NCBI GenBank assembly: GCA_963763885.1
Contig: CAVXQD010000001.1
Coordinates: 1 to 64,000 of the forward strand
Source: JANNBN01 sp963763885
GTDB taxonomy: Bacteria; Actinomycetota; Acidimicrobiia; Acidimicrobiales; JANYDT01
Direction of reading: 5' to 3'
DNA length: 64,000 nt
The position numbers were made by a program, and so were the translations under genes. The notes under the pieces were generated by a model that saw nothing but the letters and a program-made list of their open reading frames with translations, was not told where the DNA came from and did no database searches. Below, in pieces: positions 34,197 to 43,082 of the stretch; the stretch's first letter is position 1, and each line of letters starts with the position of its first letter.

Positions 34197-35210
34197 ATGC
34201 TTCTCCCGACTTCTCCTGACTCGCCGTTTGCCCAGGCCACCCTGTTCTCCGCCGAAGACCTTTTGGCCACTCGGACCTTGGTCAACCGCTGGGTACCTGC
34301 CACACCGCAATTCGTGTGGCCGCTCCTTGTCGAGGCGGTGGGCGCCGAGGTGTGGACCAAGCACGAGAACATGACACCAACCGGTGCGTTCAAGGTTCGT
34401 GGCGGCCTGGTCTATGCCGAGCGAGCGTCCCGAGAACGACCCGAAGTCAGGGGCATTGCATCAGCCACGAGAGGCAACCACGGGCAATCCCTCGCCTTCG
34501 CTGGCAAAGTATTTGGCATGGACGTCGTCATCGTCGCCCCCGAGGGCAACAGTTTGGAAAAGAACGCAGCGATGCGTGCGCTGGGTGCCGAGGTCATCAC
34601 CGCCGGTAAGGACTTCGACGAGTCCCGCGTCGTGGCAGCCGAAGTTGCCGCTGAACGAGGGCTCGAAAACGTCCCCTCGTTCGGATACGACCTGGTCCGA
34701 GGTGTTGCCACCTACGCTGCAGAACTCTTCGACGCAGCGGGTGAACTCGATCGGGTCTATGTGCCAATTGGCATGGGCTCGGGCCTTGCTGGTCTTGTTG
34801 CGGTTCGTGACCTGCTGGGACTCCACACCGAAATCATCGGTGTCGTGTCGGACAACGCGCCATCGCAGAAGTTGTCGTTCCAGGCGAAACAAGTAGTTCC
34901 CACGGAGACTGCCAACACGTTTGCCGACGGAGTCGCATGCCGCCAACCCAACGCAGAGGCGGTGGACTACGTCGGTCGGCGTGCAACGGATGTCATCTCC
35001 GTGTCAGAAGACGACGTGGCCGATGCGATCCGCCTGGTTTATAAGTGCACACACCATCTACCGGAACCTGCCGCGGCGATTTCCTTTGCAGGCCTATGGT
35101 CCCAGCGTGACCAACTGGCGGGCAAACGAGTTGCGTGGATCCTGAGCGGTGCCAACATGGATACGTCGATGGCACAGCTGGTTCTCGCCGGATCTACTCC
35201 GGTGGTCTGA
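34197..35210 (+). CDS. Threonine/serine dehydratase-like PLP enzyme
   Basis: A 337-aa fold type II PLP enzyme. The cofactor lysine lies in MTPTGAFKVRGG, the substrate loop is ATRGNHGQSLAFAG, and the phosphate-binding glycine loop is IGMGSGLAG. There is no C-terminal ACT regulatory domain, so it is the short, catabolic type rather than the isoleucine-pathway ilvA enzyme. It removes water and ammonia from hydroxyamino acids to give 2-oxo acids. It sits 42 bases after the SHMT-like gene and faces kynU. Confidence 0.9.
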   Translation: MLLPTSPDSPFAQATLFSAEDLLATRTLVNRWVPATPQFVWPLLVEAVGAEVWTKHENMTPTGAFKVRGGLVYAERASRERPEVRGIASATRGNHGQSLAFAGKVFGMDVVIVAPEGNSLEKNAAMRALGAEVITAGKDFDESRVVAAEVAAERGLENVPSFGYDLVRGVATYAAELFDAAGELDRVYVPIGMGSGLAGLVAVRDLLGLHTEIIGVVSDNAPSQKLSFQAKQVVPTETANTFADGVACRQPNAEAVDYVGRRATDVISVSEDDVADAIRLVYKCTHHLPEPAAAISFAGLWSQRDQLAGKRVAWILSGANMDTSMAQLVLAGSTPVV

Positions 35211-35216
35211 ACAGAA

Positions 35217-36488
35217 TCAGGTCACGGCGTTGCGAACGCGGAACTGTGGCTGATCCCACGCTGAGGTGGCCATTATGTCAACCAGCGCGTCGACGGCATC
35301 CCACACGTCCACATAGCGGAGATACAGAGGCGTAAAGCCGAAGCGCAGAATTTCCGGTGCCCGGAAGTCGCCGACGATGTCACGTGCGATGAGTGCCTGC
35401 ATGATGGAGTACCCCTCAGGATGGGTAAGCGATACTTGGCTGCCGCGGCGGGTTGCGTCTCGTGGCGACACCATCCCAAAGCCGTAGGTGTGCAGACGTT
35501 CTTCCGCGAGGCGAATGAACAGGTCTCCCATTGCCATGCTTTTGGCTCGGAGTTGGTGCAAGTCCACATCGGCCCACAGCCCAAGTGCCGTTTCCAACGC
35601 AACCATCGCAAGGATTGGCGGGGTGCCAACAAGCATGGGTCCCATGCCTGCAGCAGGAGTAAACGCATGGTCAAACGCAAACGGGTTGGCATGCCCATAC
35701 CAGCCGCTCATCGGCTGTGACAGGCCGGTGTGATGGCGTTCGGCCGTGAATACAAACCCAGGTGCGCCGGGCCCACCATTGAGGTACTTGTAACAACACC
35801 CAGCAGCGAAGTCCGCGTTGCATTCATTCAGGCTGACGGGAAGCGCGCCGGCCGAGTGCGCAAGGTCCCAGATCGCAAGACCACCGTTGCGGTGGGTCAG
35901 ATCCGTGATTGCGGCCATGTCATACACGGCACCGGTCTTGTAGTGGACATGCGTCAGTTGCACCACAGCCAAGTTGTCGCCAGCGTCAGCGATTGCAGCT
36001 GACACGCCAGACGGATCGACATCCACAACGGTCGCACCAAACGCGTCTGCCACGCCGTGGTTGATGTACGCATCGGACGGGAAGTTGCCGACCTCGCTGA
36101 CGATGATGTTGCGACCCAACGGTTGTTGGATCCGCAGCGCCGCAGACATGCACTTGAACAGGTTGACGGACAACGAATCGCACACCACAACTTCGTGCGC
36201 TGACGCACCGATCAACGGGGCAACCATGGCCCCAACGCGAGTTGCTGACGTGAACCAGTTCGCCTCATTCCAACTGCGGATCAGACGTGTTCCCCATTCG
36301 TGGTGCACGGTATGCGCAACAGCTTCGGCCACGCCACGGGGGAGAACACCAAGGGAATTGCCGTCGAGGTAGATCCCGTCGGCCGGCAAGTCGAACCGCT
36401 CCCGCATGTCGCGCAACGGATCCGCAGCGTCTAGCGCGAGGGCATCTTGTCGAGTAATGGTTGCGTCGGTTCGGTGCTCGCCTGACAT
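35217..36488 (-). CDS. kynU: Kynureninase
   Basis: A 423-aa fold type I PLP enzyme that cleaves kynurenine to anthranilate and alanine. Family marks are the N-terminal LDAADPLRDMRERFDLPADG and YLDGNSLGVLPRG, the aspartate region WDLAHSAGALPVSLNE, and the PLP lysine in CCYKYLNGGPGAPGFVF. No tryptophan dioxygenase or formamidase gene is visible in the window, so the rest of the tryptophan degradation route lies elsewhere. It is convergent with the dehydratase, six bases apart. Confidence 0.94.
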   Translation of the reverse strand: MSGEHRTDATITRQDALALDAADPLRDMRERFDLPADGIYLDGNSLGVLPRGVAEAVAHTVHHEWGTRLIRSWNEANWFTSATRVGAMVAPLIGASAHEVVVCDSLSVNLFKCMSAALRIQQPLGRNIIVSEVGNFPSDAYINHGVADAFGATVVDVDPSGVSAAIADAGDNLAVVQLTHVHYKTGAVYDMAAITDLTHRNGGLAIWDLAHSAGALPVSLNECNADFAAGCCYKYLNGGPGAPGFVFTAERHHTGLSQPMSGWYGHANPFAFDHAFTPAAGMGPMLVGTPPILAMVALETALGLWADVDLHQLRAKSMAMGDLFIRLAEERLHTYGFGMVSPRDATRRGSQVSLTHPEGYSIMQALIARDIVGDFRAPEILRFGFTPLYLRYVDVWDAVDALVDIMATSAWDQPQFRVRNAVT

Positions 36489-36563
36489 GCTTCCACACTA
36501 CGGTCTAGGAGTCCTTCAGGCCGTGCCCGCACACGCCGGCTGCACCTGCCGGGAAACCCAGCC

Positions 36564-36592
36564 CAGCAATCCCACAGCAATCCCCCAGCAAT
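36564..36592. promoter_or_regulatory. Three CAGCAAT repeats at exact 11-bp spacing
   Basis: CAGCAAT starts at 36564, 36575 and 36586, one helical turn apart, directly before the ribosome binding site TAGGAG of the downstream dehydrogenase gene. The phasing would put all copies on one face of the DNA, as in an operator array, though it overlaps the leader region. Confidence 0.4.
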
Positions 36593-36608
36593 TCCGTAGG
36601 AGATGTTC

Positions 36609-37775
36609 ATGAGCACTCATCCGTACAGCACCCTCACTGCCGGGATCGTCGGCACCGGGTTCATGGGCGTGACTCACACCGAGGCATTGCGACGCCTGGG
36701 TGTGCAGGTGAAGGGCATCGTGGGGTCCACTCCACAACGCGCTCGCCAGAAGGCCGAACAGACCAACCTGCCACCCGTTTACGACAGTCTTGAAGCGCTG
36801 CTCGCCGACCCACAGATTGACGTGGTGCACATCACCACGCCCAACTACCTGCACCACCAGCAAGTACGCGCCGTCATCGATGCTGGCAAGCACGTCCTCT
36901 GTGAAAAGCCGTTGGCGGTTTCAATCGCAGAGGGCCAAGACCTGGCAGCGAGAGCAGCAGACGCCGGGGTCATCGCTGCAGTGTGTTTCAACCAGCGTTA
37001 CTACCCGCTGGTGCACCACGCCAGCGAGATGGTCGCCAGCGGCGAACTGGGCGACGTGCGGCTTATCAGCGGCGGCTACCTGCAGGACTGGCTGTTGTTC
37101 GAGACGGATTGGAACTGGCGGCTGGAGTCCGAAAAGGGCGGCGCGTTACGAGCTGTTGCAGACATTGGGTCCCACTGGTTCGACAACGTGGAGTTCATCA
37201 CCGGCGCCAAGATCACTCACGTGATGGCAGACCTGCACACGTTCCATCAGCAACGCACTCGTCCAGCAGGCGAGGTTGAGACGTTTGCCAGTCACACCGT
37301 GACTACCGAGGAGCGAGTGACCGAACGTGTTGCGTCTGACGATGCGGCCGGGATCCTGCTCCGATTCGACAACGGCGCACGCGGCGTTGCCACCGTGTCG
37401 CAGATTTCGGCCGGTCGGAAAAATTTCCTTAACTGGGAGATCGACTGCACGCAATCAGCAATCAGCTGGAACACCGAGAACCCAGAGAACCTGTGGGTTG
37501 GGCATCGCAGCCAACCCAACCAAATCTTGAAGCGCGATGCGTCCATGCTGCACCCAAAAGCTGCAGCCACAGTTGGCTATCCAGGTGGTCATGTCGAGGG
37601 TTACCCAGACACGTTCAGAGCGCTGTTCAACGATGTGTATGCGCACGTACTTTCGGGCGGGCCGGCGCAAAGCCCAGCGGTGTACCCAACCTTTGCCGAT
37701 GGTGTTCGATCACTTCTGGTCTGCGACGCAGTGGCACAGAGCGCACGCTCGCAGCAATGGGTCGCCGTCGGGTGA
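36609..37775 (+). CDS. Gfo/Idh/MocA family dehydrogenase
   Basis: A 388-aa NAD(P)-dependent oxidoreductase. The Rossmann motif VGTGFMGVTHTEAL is followed by ITTPNYLHHQQ and the signature CEKPLAVS, and a second alpha/beta domain contains DIGSHWFDNVEFITG. Such enzymes oxidise sugars or inositols. I chose ATG 36609 because TAGGAG (36596-36601) is seven bases upstream, too close to the alternative ATG 36603. The 3' end overlaps the next gene by 19 bases. Confidence 0.92.
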   Translation: MSTHPYSTLTAGIVGTGFMGVTHTEALRRLGVQVKGIVGSTPQRARQKAEQTNLPPVYDSLEALLADPQIDVVHITTPNYLHHQQVRAVIDAGKHVLCEKPLAVSIAEGQDLAARAADAGVIAAVCFNQRYYPLVHHASEMVASGELGDVRLISGGYLQDWLLFETDWNWRLESEKGGALRAVADIGSHWFDNVEFITGAKITHVMADLHTFHQQRTRPAGEVETFASHTVTTEERVTERVASDDAAGILLRFDNGARGVATVSQISAGRKNFLNWEIDCTQSAISWNTENPENLWVGHRSQPNQILKRDASMLHPKAAATVGYPGGHVEGYPDTFRALFNDVYAHVLSGGPAQSPAVYPTFADGVRSLLVCDAVAQSARSQQWVAVG

Positions 37776-38479
37776 ACGTCTCCGGAAGCTGGGCTGCTGC
37801 TCGACGGTTTGTGGCCTGTGGGGCACTTCTGTGTGCAACCACGGCAATCGTCGTCCGTCCTGGAACGGCGGCCACTGCGGCGTCCAGTCTGACAACTCGA
37901 CAGGGCACCACTGGACTGGCCGCAACTCTCTCAACGACAGCGCCCCGTACAACGCTTGCGCCCAACGCAACGGCCGGAGCGCAGCTCGTCGTAGCTGCCC
38001 GCAAGCAAGTTGGCGTAACGACGGGATACGACCCGAGATACGTCGGAATCGGCTATCCCGGTGGCGATGTACCCATTGCAACTGGCGTGTGTTCCGACGT
38101 GGTGGTGCGAGCGCTCCGCGGCCTGGGAATTGACCTGCAGGTCCGCATTCACCAGGACATGAAAGCGAACTTCTCCAAGTACCCCAAGAAGTGGGGTTTG
38201 AAGAAGCCCGACACCAACATCGATCATCGACGTGTTCCCAACATCGCCACGTACTTCACCCGGCGCGGCTACTCGTTGCCGGTCACGTTGCAAGCCAGCG
38301 ACTATCTGCCAGGCGACGTGGTTGCAATGAAGATCCCGGTCGATCACATCGGCATCGTGAGCGATCGCAAGACCGCAGACGGCGTGCCGCTGGTCATTCA
38401 CAACGTGGGTAACGGGGCGCAAGAAGAAGACGTGCTCTTCGCCTGGCGCATCGTCGGCCACTACCGCGTTGTCGATTGA
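37757..38479 (+). CDS. Exported DUF1287-type protein
   Basis: A 240-aa protein with an N-terminal export signal (RFVACGALLCATTAIVV), an Ala/Thr-rich spacer, and a DUF1287 domain recognisable from CSDVVVRALRGLGIDLQ with its cysteine, then LKKPDTNIDHRRVPN and GDVVAMKIPVDHIGIVSD. The Cys and His arrangement resembles NlpC/P60-like cysteine peptidases, so a cell-wall role is plausible but unproven. ATG 37757 overlaps the end of the preceding dehydrogenase gene, implying coupled translation of two functionally unrelated proteins. Confidence 0.85.
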   Translation: MGRRRVNVSGSWAAARRFVACGALLCATTAIVVRPGTAATAASSLTTRQGTTGLAATLSTTAPRTTLAPNATAGAQLVVAARKQVGVTTGYDPRYVGIGYPGGDVPIATGVCSDVVVRALRGLGIDLQVRIHQDMKANFSKYPKKWGLKKPDTNIDHRRVPNIATYFTRRGYSLPVTLQASDYLPGDVVAMKIPVDHIGIVSDRKTADGVPLVIHNVGNGAQEEDVLFAWRIVGHYRVVD

Positions 38480-38500
38480 CCAACTTGCCCAAGGAGTGGG

Positions 38501-39673
38501 TCAGAGGTTGGGAAAAATGCGGCGGAAGTTGTGCTCGTAGAAGCGATCTTTGCTGACGGGCGAGTTGTGTTCAAGTGCTCGTTCGAACCGCCCAATGGGG
38601 TCACGTCCGCCCTCAATGTGCGGGTAGTCGCTGGAGAACAAATAGAGCTCGTCGTTGGAAATCTCCATGAACTCACCCACCGGTTCAAAGACAAACGGGG
38701 TGAACGCCAGCTGCTGCGTAATTTGCTCTGATGGCTTACGGTGCAGCCCTTGCAAGTTTGCATCGTTGCGGCTCCACGTGGCCACCACCCAGTCCAGGCG
38801 GCGGAGTAGTTCTGGCACCCAACCGGCCCCCAGCTCTACGGCAGCGCCGCGAAGGTTGGGGTGGCGATGCAGCACACCATCGAGGACAAGCATCGACAGG
38901 AACGTCTCTGGGCCCTGATGCAAGATGGCGATGTCTTTGGTGCGTACGTTCTCGCCGCCGCCCAGCCAGTCTTTGGTAGGGGGACGCCCGTTGTTCATCC
39001 ACGCCTTGGCGCTCTGCAGTGGTGCGCCGCCGACGTGAATGAGAAACGGCATGCCAGCTTCGGCGAGACGTGCCCATAGTGGATCGAAATCGACGTGGCC
39101 CGGAGAGCGGTCGATTGGGGCTCGGTGTGGCAGCCACACCGCAGACAGCCCTGCCTCAAGTGCCCAGTCCAGTTCCACCATCGCGTGTTCAGGGCTATCG
39201 AGTGGAAGCACAGCCGCCCCCAACAGGCGAGGGTCTGCAGAGCAAAAGTCGGCCATGTGGCGGTTGTGGGCGCGGACCGCCGCGTATCGCAGCGCCGGGT
39301 CCAGTTTCGAACTGGGGTTGAACGGCATCACTACGGAGTGCGTGGCGAACACGATCTGACGTTCGAACCCCAACATGTCCATGGCAACGGAACGGTCCGC
39401 AGAGTTGAAGGCGCCCAACGCCTGAATCTCTTTCGATGTGGAGATGAGCGTGTCGCCCATTGCGATTTGCGCGGCCCGGTGCGCTTCGCTGTGCTGGTTG
39501 CCCTGACCCACAATGACGGCAACCTCTTCGTCGGTCACAATGGACGCCGAGTAGTTCACTAGCGGGATCTCGTCTCGTATGCCGGGGTCGGCGTAGCTCT
39601 TGAGAAAGTCCGGCAGCTCCATGATGTGGCTGTCGGCGTCAAGGATTGTACGACCAGCGGGTGCGTAGGGCAT
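38501..39673 (-). CDS. Amidohydrolase-family metal-dependent hydrolase
   Basis: A 390-aa TIM-barrel protein of the amidohydrolase-2 type. The opening ILDADSHIMELPDFLKSY supplies the D-x-H metal motif, PFLIHVGGAPLQ the next histidine, and FSSDYPHIEGGRDPIG the distal aspartate. Relatives act as decarboxylases or hydrolases on aromatic or meta-cleavage substrates. ATG 39673 is the natural start. It converges with the DUF1287 gene at 22 bases. Confidence 0.9.
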   Translation of the reverse strand: MPYAPAGRTILDADSHIMELPDFLKSYADPGIRDEIPLVNYSASIVTDEEVAVIVGQGNQHSEAHRAAQIAMGDTLISTSKEIQALGAFNSADRSVAMDMLGFERQIVFATHSVVMPFNPSSKLDPALRYAAVRAHNRHMADFCSADPRLLGAAVLPLDSPEHAMVELDWALEAGLSAVWLPHRAPIDRSPGHVDFDPLWARLAEAGMPFLIHVGGAPLQSAKAWMNNGRPPTKDWLGGGENVRTKDIAILHQGPETFLSMLVLDGVLHRHPNLRGAAVELGAGWVPELLRRLDWVVATWSRNDANLQGLHRKPSEQITQQLAFTPFVFEPVGEFMEISNDELYLFSSDYPHIEGGRDPIGRFERALEHNSPVSKDRFYEHNFRRIFPNL

Positions 39674-39891
39674 AGGCGAACCGTACCCTGAACGAGAGTG
39701 CCGGTCACAGGCAGAACGGCCATTTTCGCGGCCGCGTCCGAGTCATTTCAGATCGTGATGCCCGATGGTCTGATGCTACGCATATGCCGATGCGTAGGAC
39801 GGTTACCTTGACCCCGATGCGGAAACGGAGCGATTCAGCTTGCCGTCGAACTTGAGGATGAAGAATTGATCCGCAAGATGCGCTCTTCGTC

Positions 39892-40071
39892 GTGAACCCC
39901 GCGGACGCAAACGTCGTGTTCGACGTAGTTGCGACCAGATTTTGCCAGGTTCCCCGGCCTGCGGTGCCATCGGCCCACATAGAGCGCTCGAGCAGCACTG
40001 TCGTAATCTCACACGACTTTGACGCTGAGGAGCGCCTCATTTCCGTGGCCCGAAGTACGGTCGAGAGGTGA
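39892..40071 (+). CDS. Possible 59-aa protein coupled to P1 peptidase
   Basis: From GTG 39892 a clean frame runs to a TGA (40069-40071) that overlaps the ATG of the peptidase (TGATG). The product begins VNPADANVVFDVVATRF and ends FDAEERLISVARSTVER, with a believable amphipathic pattern. It matches no family I know. It may be a short coupled cistron or the remnant of a longer gene, since the upstream 218 bases hold no other gene. Confidence 0.35.
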   Translation: MNPADANVVFDVVATRFCQVPRPAVPSAHIERSSSTVVISHDFDAEERLISVARSTVER

Positions 40072-40970
40072 TGGCCACCACACACGCTGCACTGACCGAT
40101 GTCCCGGGAATTGCAGTGGGACAGTGGACCAACCAGGTCGCCCGGACGGGGTGCACCGTTGTCTTGCTTCCGCCCGGAACCGTCGCGTCTGGCGAAGTGC
40201 GTGGCGGGGCTCCTGGGACTCGGGAGTTTGACCTCCTGCACCCAACTCGCACGGTGCAACACATCGATGCGGTGCTGCTGTCTGGCGGTTCCGCGTTTGG
40301 GCTGGCGGCAGCCGATGGCGTGATGCGGTGGCTGGCAGAGCAGGGGCGTGGGTACCAGACTCGCCATGCGCGCGTACCAATTGTGGTTGGTGCGGTGATC
40401 TACGACCTTGGCGTTGGTTCGTCCGACGTGCGTCCTGACGCCGAGCACGGGTACCTGGCATGCGAAGCAGCCACCGCCGAGCCCCACGAGGTAGGCCAGG
40501 TCGGTGCCGGGACAGGGGCAACCGCGTCGAAATGGCGCGGACCAGACGCTGTGCAACCTGGAGGACTTGGCGCAGCCACCTTGCGCAGTGGTCACCTGAT
40601 AGTCAGTGCACTTATCGTTGTCAACCCAATGGGTGACATCGTGACCGGTAACGAGGCGCATCAGGGTGATGCCGTGGCATCGGCTTTTGCTGCGCCGAGC
40701 GCGTGGACCACGGAACGCGAGAACACCGTGATTGGCGTGATTGCTACCAACGCCCAGCTGGACAAGGTCGGTTGTCATTTGGTCGCGCAAAGTGGCCACG
40801 ACGGCATTGCCAGAGCAGTGTGGCCGTCACATCTCAGCGGCGACGGCGATGCGCTGGTGGCGGTTGCCCTTCCGTCGGCGGAGCCCGTTGTCGTGCCGCT
40901 CGACCTAGTCAGAGCACTAGCTATCGAAGCGGTGAGCCAGGCCATTCGGTCGGTTGCCGATCTGACATGA
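40071..40970 (+). CDS. P1/NylC-family aminopeptidase (DmpA-like)
   Basis: A 299-aa N-terminal-nucleophile hydrolase. The opening ALTDVPGIAVGQWTN is typical, and VLLSGGSAFGLAAADGVM and VGAVIYDLGVG are family blocks. The precursor self-cleaves before a nucleophile; here the likely site is Asn-Thr in RENTVIGVIATNA, giving Thr as new N-terminus as in NylC-type 6-aminohexanoate oligomer hydrolases and beta-aminopeptidases. A GTG three bases upstream (40068) is an alternative start. It stands downstream of a possible small coupled gene. Confidence 0.92.
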   Translation: MATTHAALTDVPGIAVGQWTNQVARTGCTVVLLPPGTVASGEVRGGAPGTREFDLLHPTRTVQHIDAVLLSGGSAFGLAAADGVMRWLAEQGRGYQTRHARVPIVVGAVIYDLGVGSSDVRPDAEHGYLACEAATAEPHEVGQVGAGTGATASKWRGPDAVQPGGLGAATLRSGHLIVSALIVVNPMGDIVTGNEAHQGDAVASAFAAPSAWTTERENTVIGVIATNAQLDKVGCHLVAQSGHDGIARAVWPSHLSGDGDALVAVALPSAEPVVVPLDLVRALAIEAVSQAIRSVADLT

Positions 40971-41057
40971 GGGGCGAGCCGCCGACGTAGCGGCAATTCA
41001 CCTCCTCAGCGCATTCGGAGGTGGATTGCCCCCACGAATGGGGGCGACCTCTCTCGC

Positions 41058-42134
41058 TCAGCCCAGCGTGTTGACGTTGTGCAGCTCGCCGAAGCTCTGC
41101 TCAAGCCGCTTGGCGAAGCTCTGCTCTGCATGGCGCAGCCACACCCGCGGGTCGTAGTACTTCTTGTTGGGTGCGTCGGGGCCTGACGGGTTGCCCAGCT
41201 GGCCCTGCAGGTATTCGTGCTTGTCTGCTTCGAACGTGCGGATGCCGTCCCACAGTGCCCACTGAAGGTCGGTGTCGATGTTCATCTTGACGACGCCGTA
41301 GGAGATTGCTTCGGCGATCTCTTCGGCTGTGGAGCCCGAGCCGCCGTGGAACACGAAGTTGACTGGGTTTGCACCGGTGGAGAACTTCTCCGCGATGTGG
41401 GTCTGAGCATCACGCAAGATTGAAGGCGTGAGCTTGACGTTGCCTGGCTTGTACACACCGTGCACGTTGCCGAACGCTGCGGCGATAGTGAAGCGGTCAG
41501 AGACTTCCATCAGCCGTTCGTAGGCGTATGCCACCTCTTCCGGCTTGGAATACAGGTCTGCTTGGTCCTTGTCGGAGTTGTCGACGCCGTCTTCTTCGCC
41601 GCCGGTGATGCCAAGTTCGATCTCCAGCGTCATGCCCATCTTGGACATGCGGGTGAGGTATGAAACGCAAATGTCGAGGTTCTCGTGGATGGGCTCCTCG
41701 GACAGGTCGAGCATGTGGCTGCTGAACAGTGGCGAGCCGGTGCGCTTGAAGTGCTCTTCGCCAGCGTCAAGTAGGCCGTCGATCCAGCCGAGCTTGTCTT
41801 TGGCACAGTGGTCCGTGTGCAGGATGACCCGAGCGTTGTACGCAGCGGCCAGCGTGTGGACATGCTGCGCGCCGGCGATGGAGCCGAGCACAGCAGCAGC
41901 GTCACCCTTGACGCCGATTCCCTTGCCACCGACGAACGCGCCGCCGCCGTGGGAGAACTGGACAATGACCGGCGAATTGACCTTTGCGGCAGTCTCGAGC
42001 ACCGGGTTGATGGTGTTCGAGCCTGTGCAGTTGGCAGCAGGCAGGGCGAAATGCTTGGCCTTGGCCAAAGCGAAGATCTCGGACACGGCGTCACCCGTGA
42101 GGACACCAGCAGGGAATTGATCTGAAAGGCTCAC
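41058..42134 (-). CDS. fbaA: Class II fructose-bisphosphate aldolase
   Basis: A 358-aa zinc-dependent aldolase of glycolysis and gluconeogenesis. Zinc ligands and active-site residues are visible in VILHTDHCAKDK, in the acidic ELGITGGEEDGVDNSD, in FGNVHGVYKPG, and in FVFHGGSGST, which binds phosphate. I place the start at GTG 42134 (VSLSDQFP); a TTG six bases further upstream would add two residues. GC-rich hairpins in 40985-41050 could end both this transcript and the convergent peptidase gene. Confidence 0.96.
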   Translation of the reverse strand: MSLSDQFPAGVLTGDAVSEIFALAKAKHFALPAANCTGSNTINPVLETAAKVNSPVIVQFSHGGGAFVGGKGIGVKGDAAAVLGSIAGAQHVHTLAAAYNARVILHTDHCAKDKLGWIDGLLDAGEEHFKRTGSPLFSSHMLDLSEEPIHENLDICVSYLTRMSKMGMTLEIELGITGGEEDGVDNSDKDQADLYSKPEEVAYAYERLMEVSDRFTIAAAFGNVHGVYKPGNVKLTPSILRDAQTHIAEKFSTGANPVNFVFHGGSGSTAEEIAEAISYGVVKMNIDTDLQWALWDGIRTFEADKHEYLQGQLGNPSGPDAPNKKYYDPRVWLRHAEQSFAKRLEQSFGELHNVNTLG

Positions 42135-42228
42135 GTGCAAACGTTAGGACAACTCCAGACCCTCTCTGGTCAAATCGCGCTATCACTCCGATTGATAGCT
42201 CAAGCGGCCATCGGAATACTGTCTAGCT

Positions 42229-43032
42229 ATGAGCCCCGAGACTCCCGCCTACGAGACCATCCAGTTGCACGTCGAAGCGGGCGTCGCCACCATCACGCTG
42301 AACCGGCCCGCGCAGTTCAATGCGCTCAACCTGCAGATGTCGAAAGACTTGCTGGACGCAACTATCCGCTTGGACGAGAACCCAGAGGTGCGATGCGTCG
42401 TGCTGACAGGAAACGGCAAGGCGTTCTTTGCGGGTGGCGATCTGTCAGGGTTCGGTGCAGCCGGAGACTCTCGTGGTGCGCTCCTCAAAGAGATGACCAC
42501 GTACTTCCACGGGGCCATCTCGCGCCTGGCCGCGATGAACGCACCGGTGATTGCAAAGATCAACGGTGTGGCCGCTGGAGCAGGGTTCTCCGCAATGCTT
42601 GCCTGTGACCTCGCCGTGGCTGCCGCGTCAGCCAAGTTCACGATGGCCTACACACGGTCTGGTCTGACGCCCGACGGCAGTTCAACCTGGTTTCTGCCTC
42701 GCACGGTGGGGTTGCGACGGGCGCAAGAACTGACCTTGCTGAACCCCACACTGAGCGCCGAGCAAGCGCTGGAGTGGGGACTCATCACCAAGGTGGTGCC
42801 AGACGCAGACTTGGACACCGCTGTGGCAGAGATGGCTGCGTCACTGGCTGCTGGCCCCACGCTCACCCTCGGTGGCGCCAAGAGGCTCCTGCGCGAAAGT
42901 GCCGACCATGGTTTGGAAGCACAGATGGAACGCGAAGCCCGGTCCATCGCTTCCATCGCTCTGACTGCCGACGGTAGGGAAGGTGTGGCCGCATTCTTGG
43001 AGAAGCGTGCCGCGGTGTACCAAGGCCGCTGA
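42229..43032 (+). CDS. Enoyl-CoA hydratase/isomerase family protein
   Basis: A 267-aa crotonase-fold enzyme. The oxyanion-hole blocks are FFAGGDLSGFG and INGVAAGAGFSAMLACDLA. At the position where hydratases carry the second catalytic glutamate the sequence reads SGLTPDGSSTWFLPRTVG, with Asp-Gly-Ser, typical of isomerase-like or other crotonases rather than a strict water-adding hydratase. The product probably acts on an acyl-CoA ester. It is a monocistronic gene convergent with the glycosidase-like gene. Confidence 0.92.
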   Translation: MSPETPAYETIQLHVEAGVATITLNRPAQFNALNLQMSKDLLDATIRLDENPEVRCVVLTGNGKAFFAGGDLSGFGAAGDSRGALLKEMTTYFHGAISRLAAMNAPVIAKINGVAAGAGFSAMLACDLAVAAASAKFTMAYTRSGLTPDGSSTWFLPRTVGLRRAQELTLLNPTLSAEQALEWGLITKVVPDADLDTAVAEMAASLAAGPTLTLGGAKRLLRESADHGLEAQMEREARSIASIALTADGREGVAAFLEKRAAVYQGR

Positions 43033-43082
43033 GCCTTCGAGGTCCGTCTGCTTCAGCAGCAGAGCAATCGCTTCGGAACTGG

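Noticed and set aside
39705..40799. A 364-codon minus-strand frame over the P1 peptidase
   Set aside because: Antisense shadow of a gene with clear catalytic motifs; Arg/Ser-rich.
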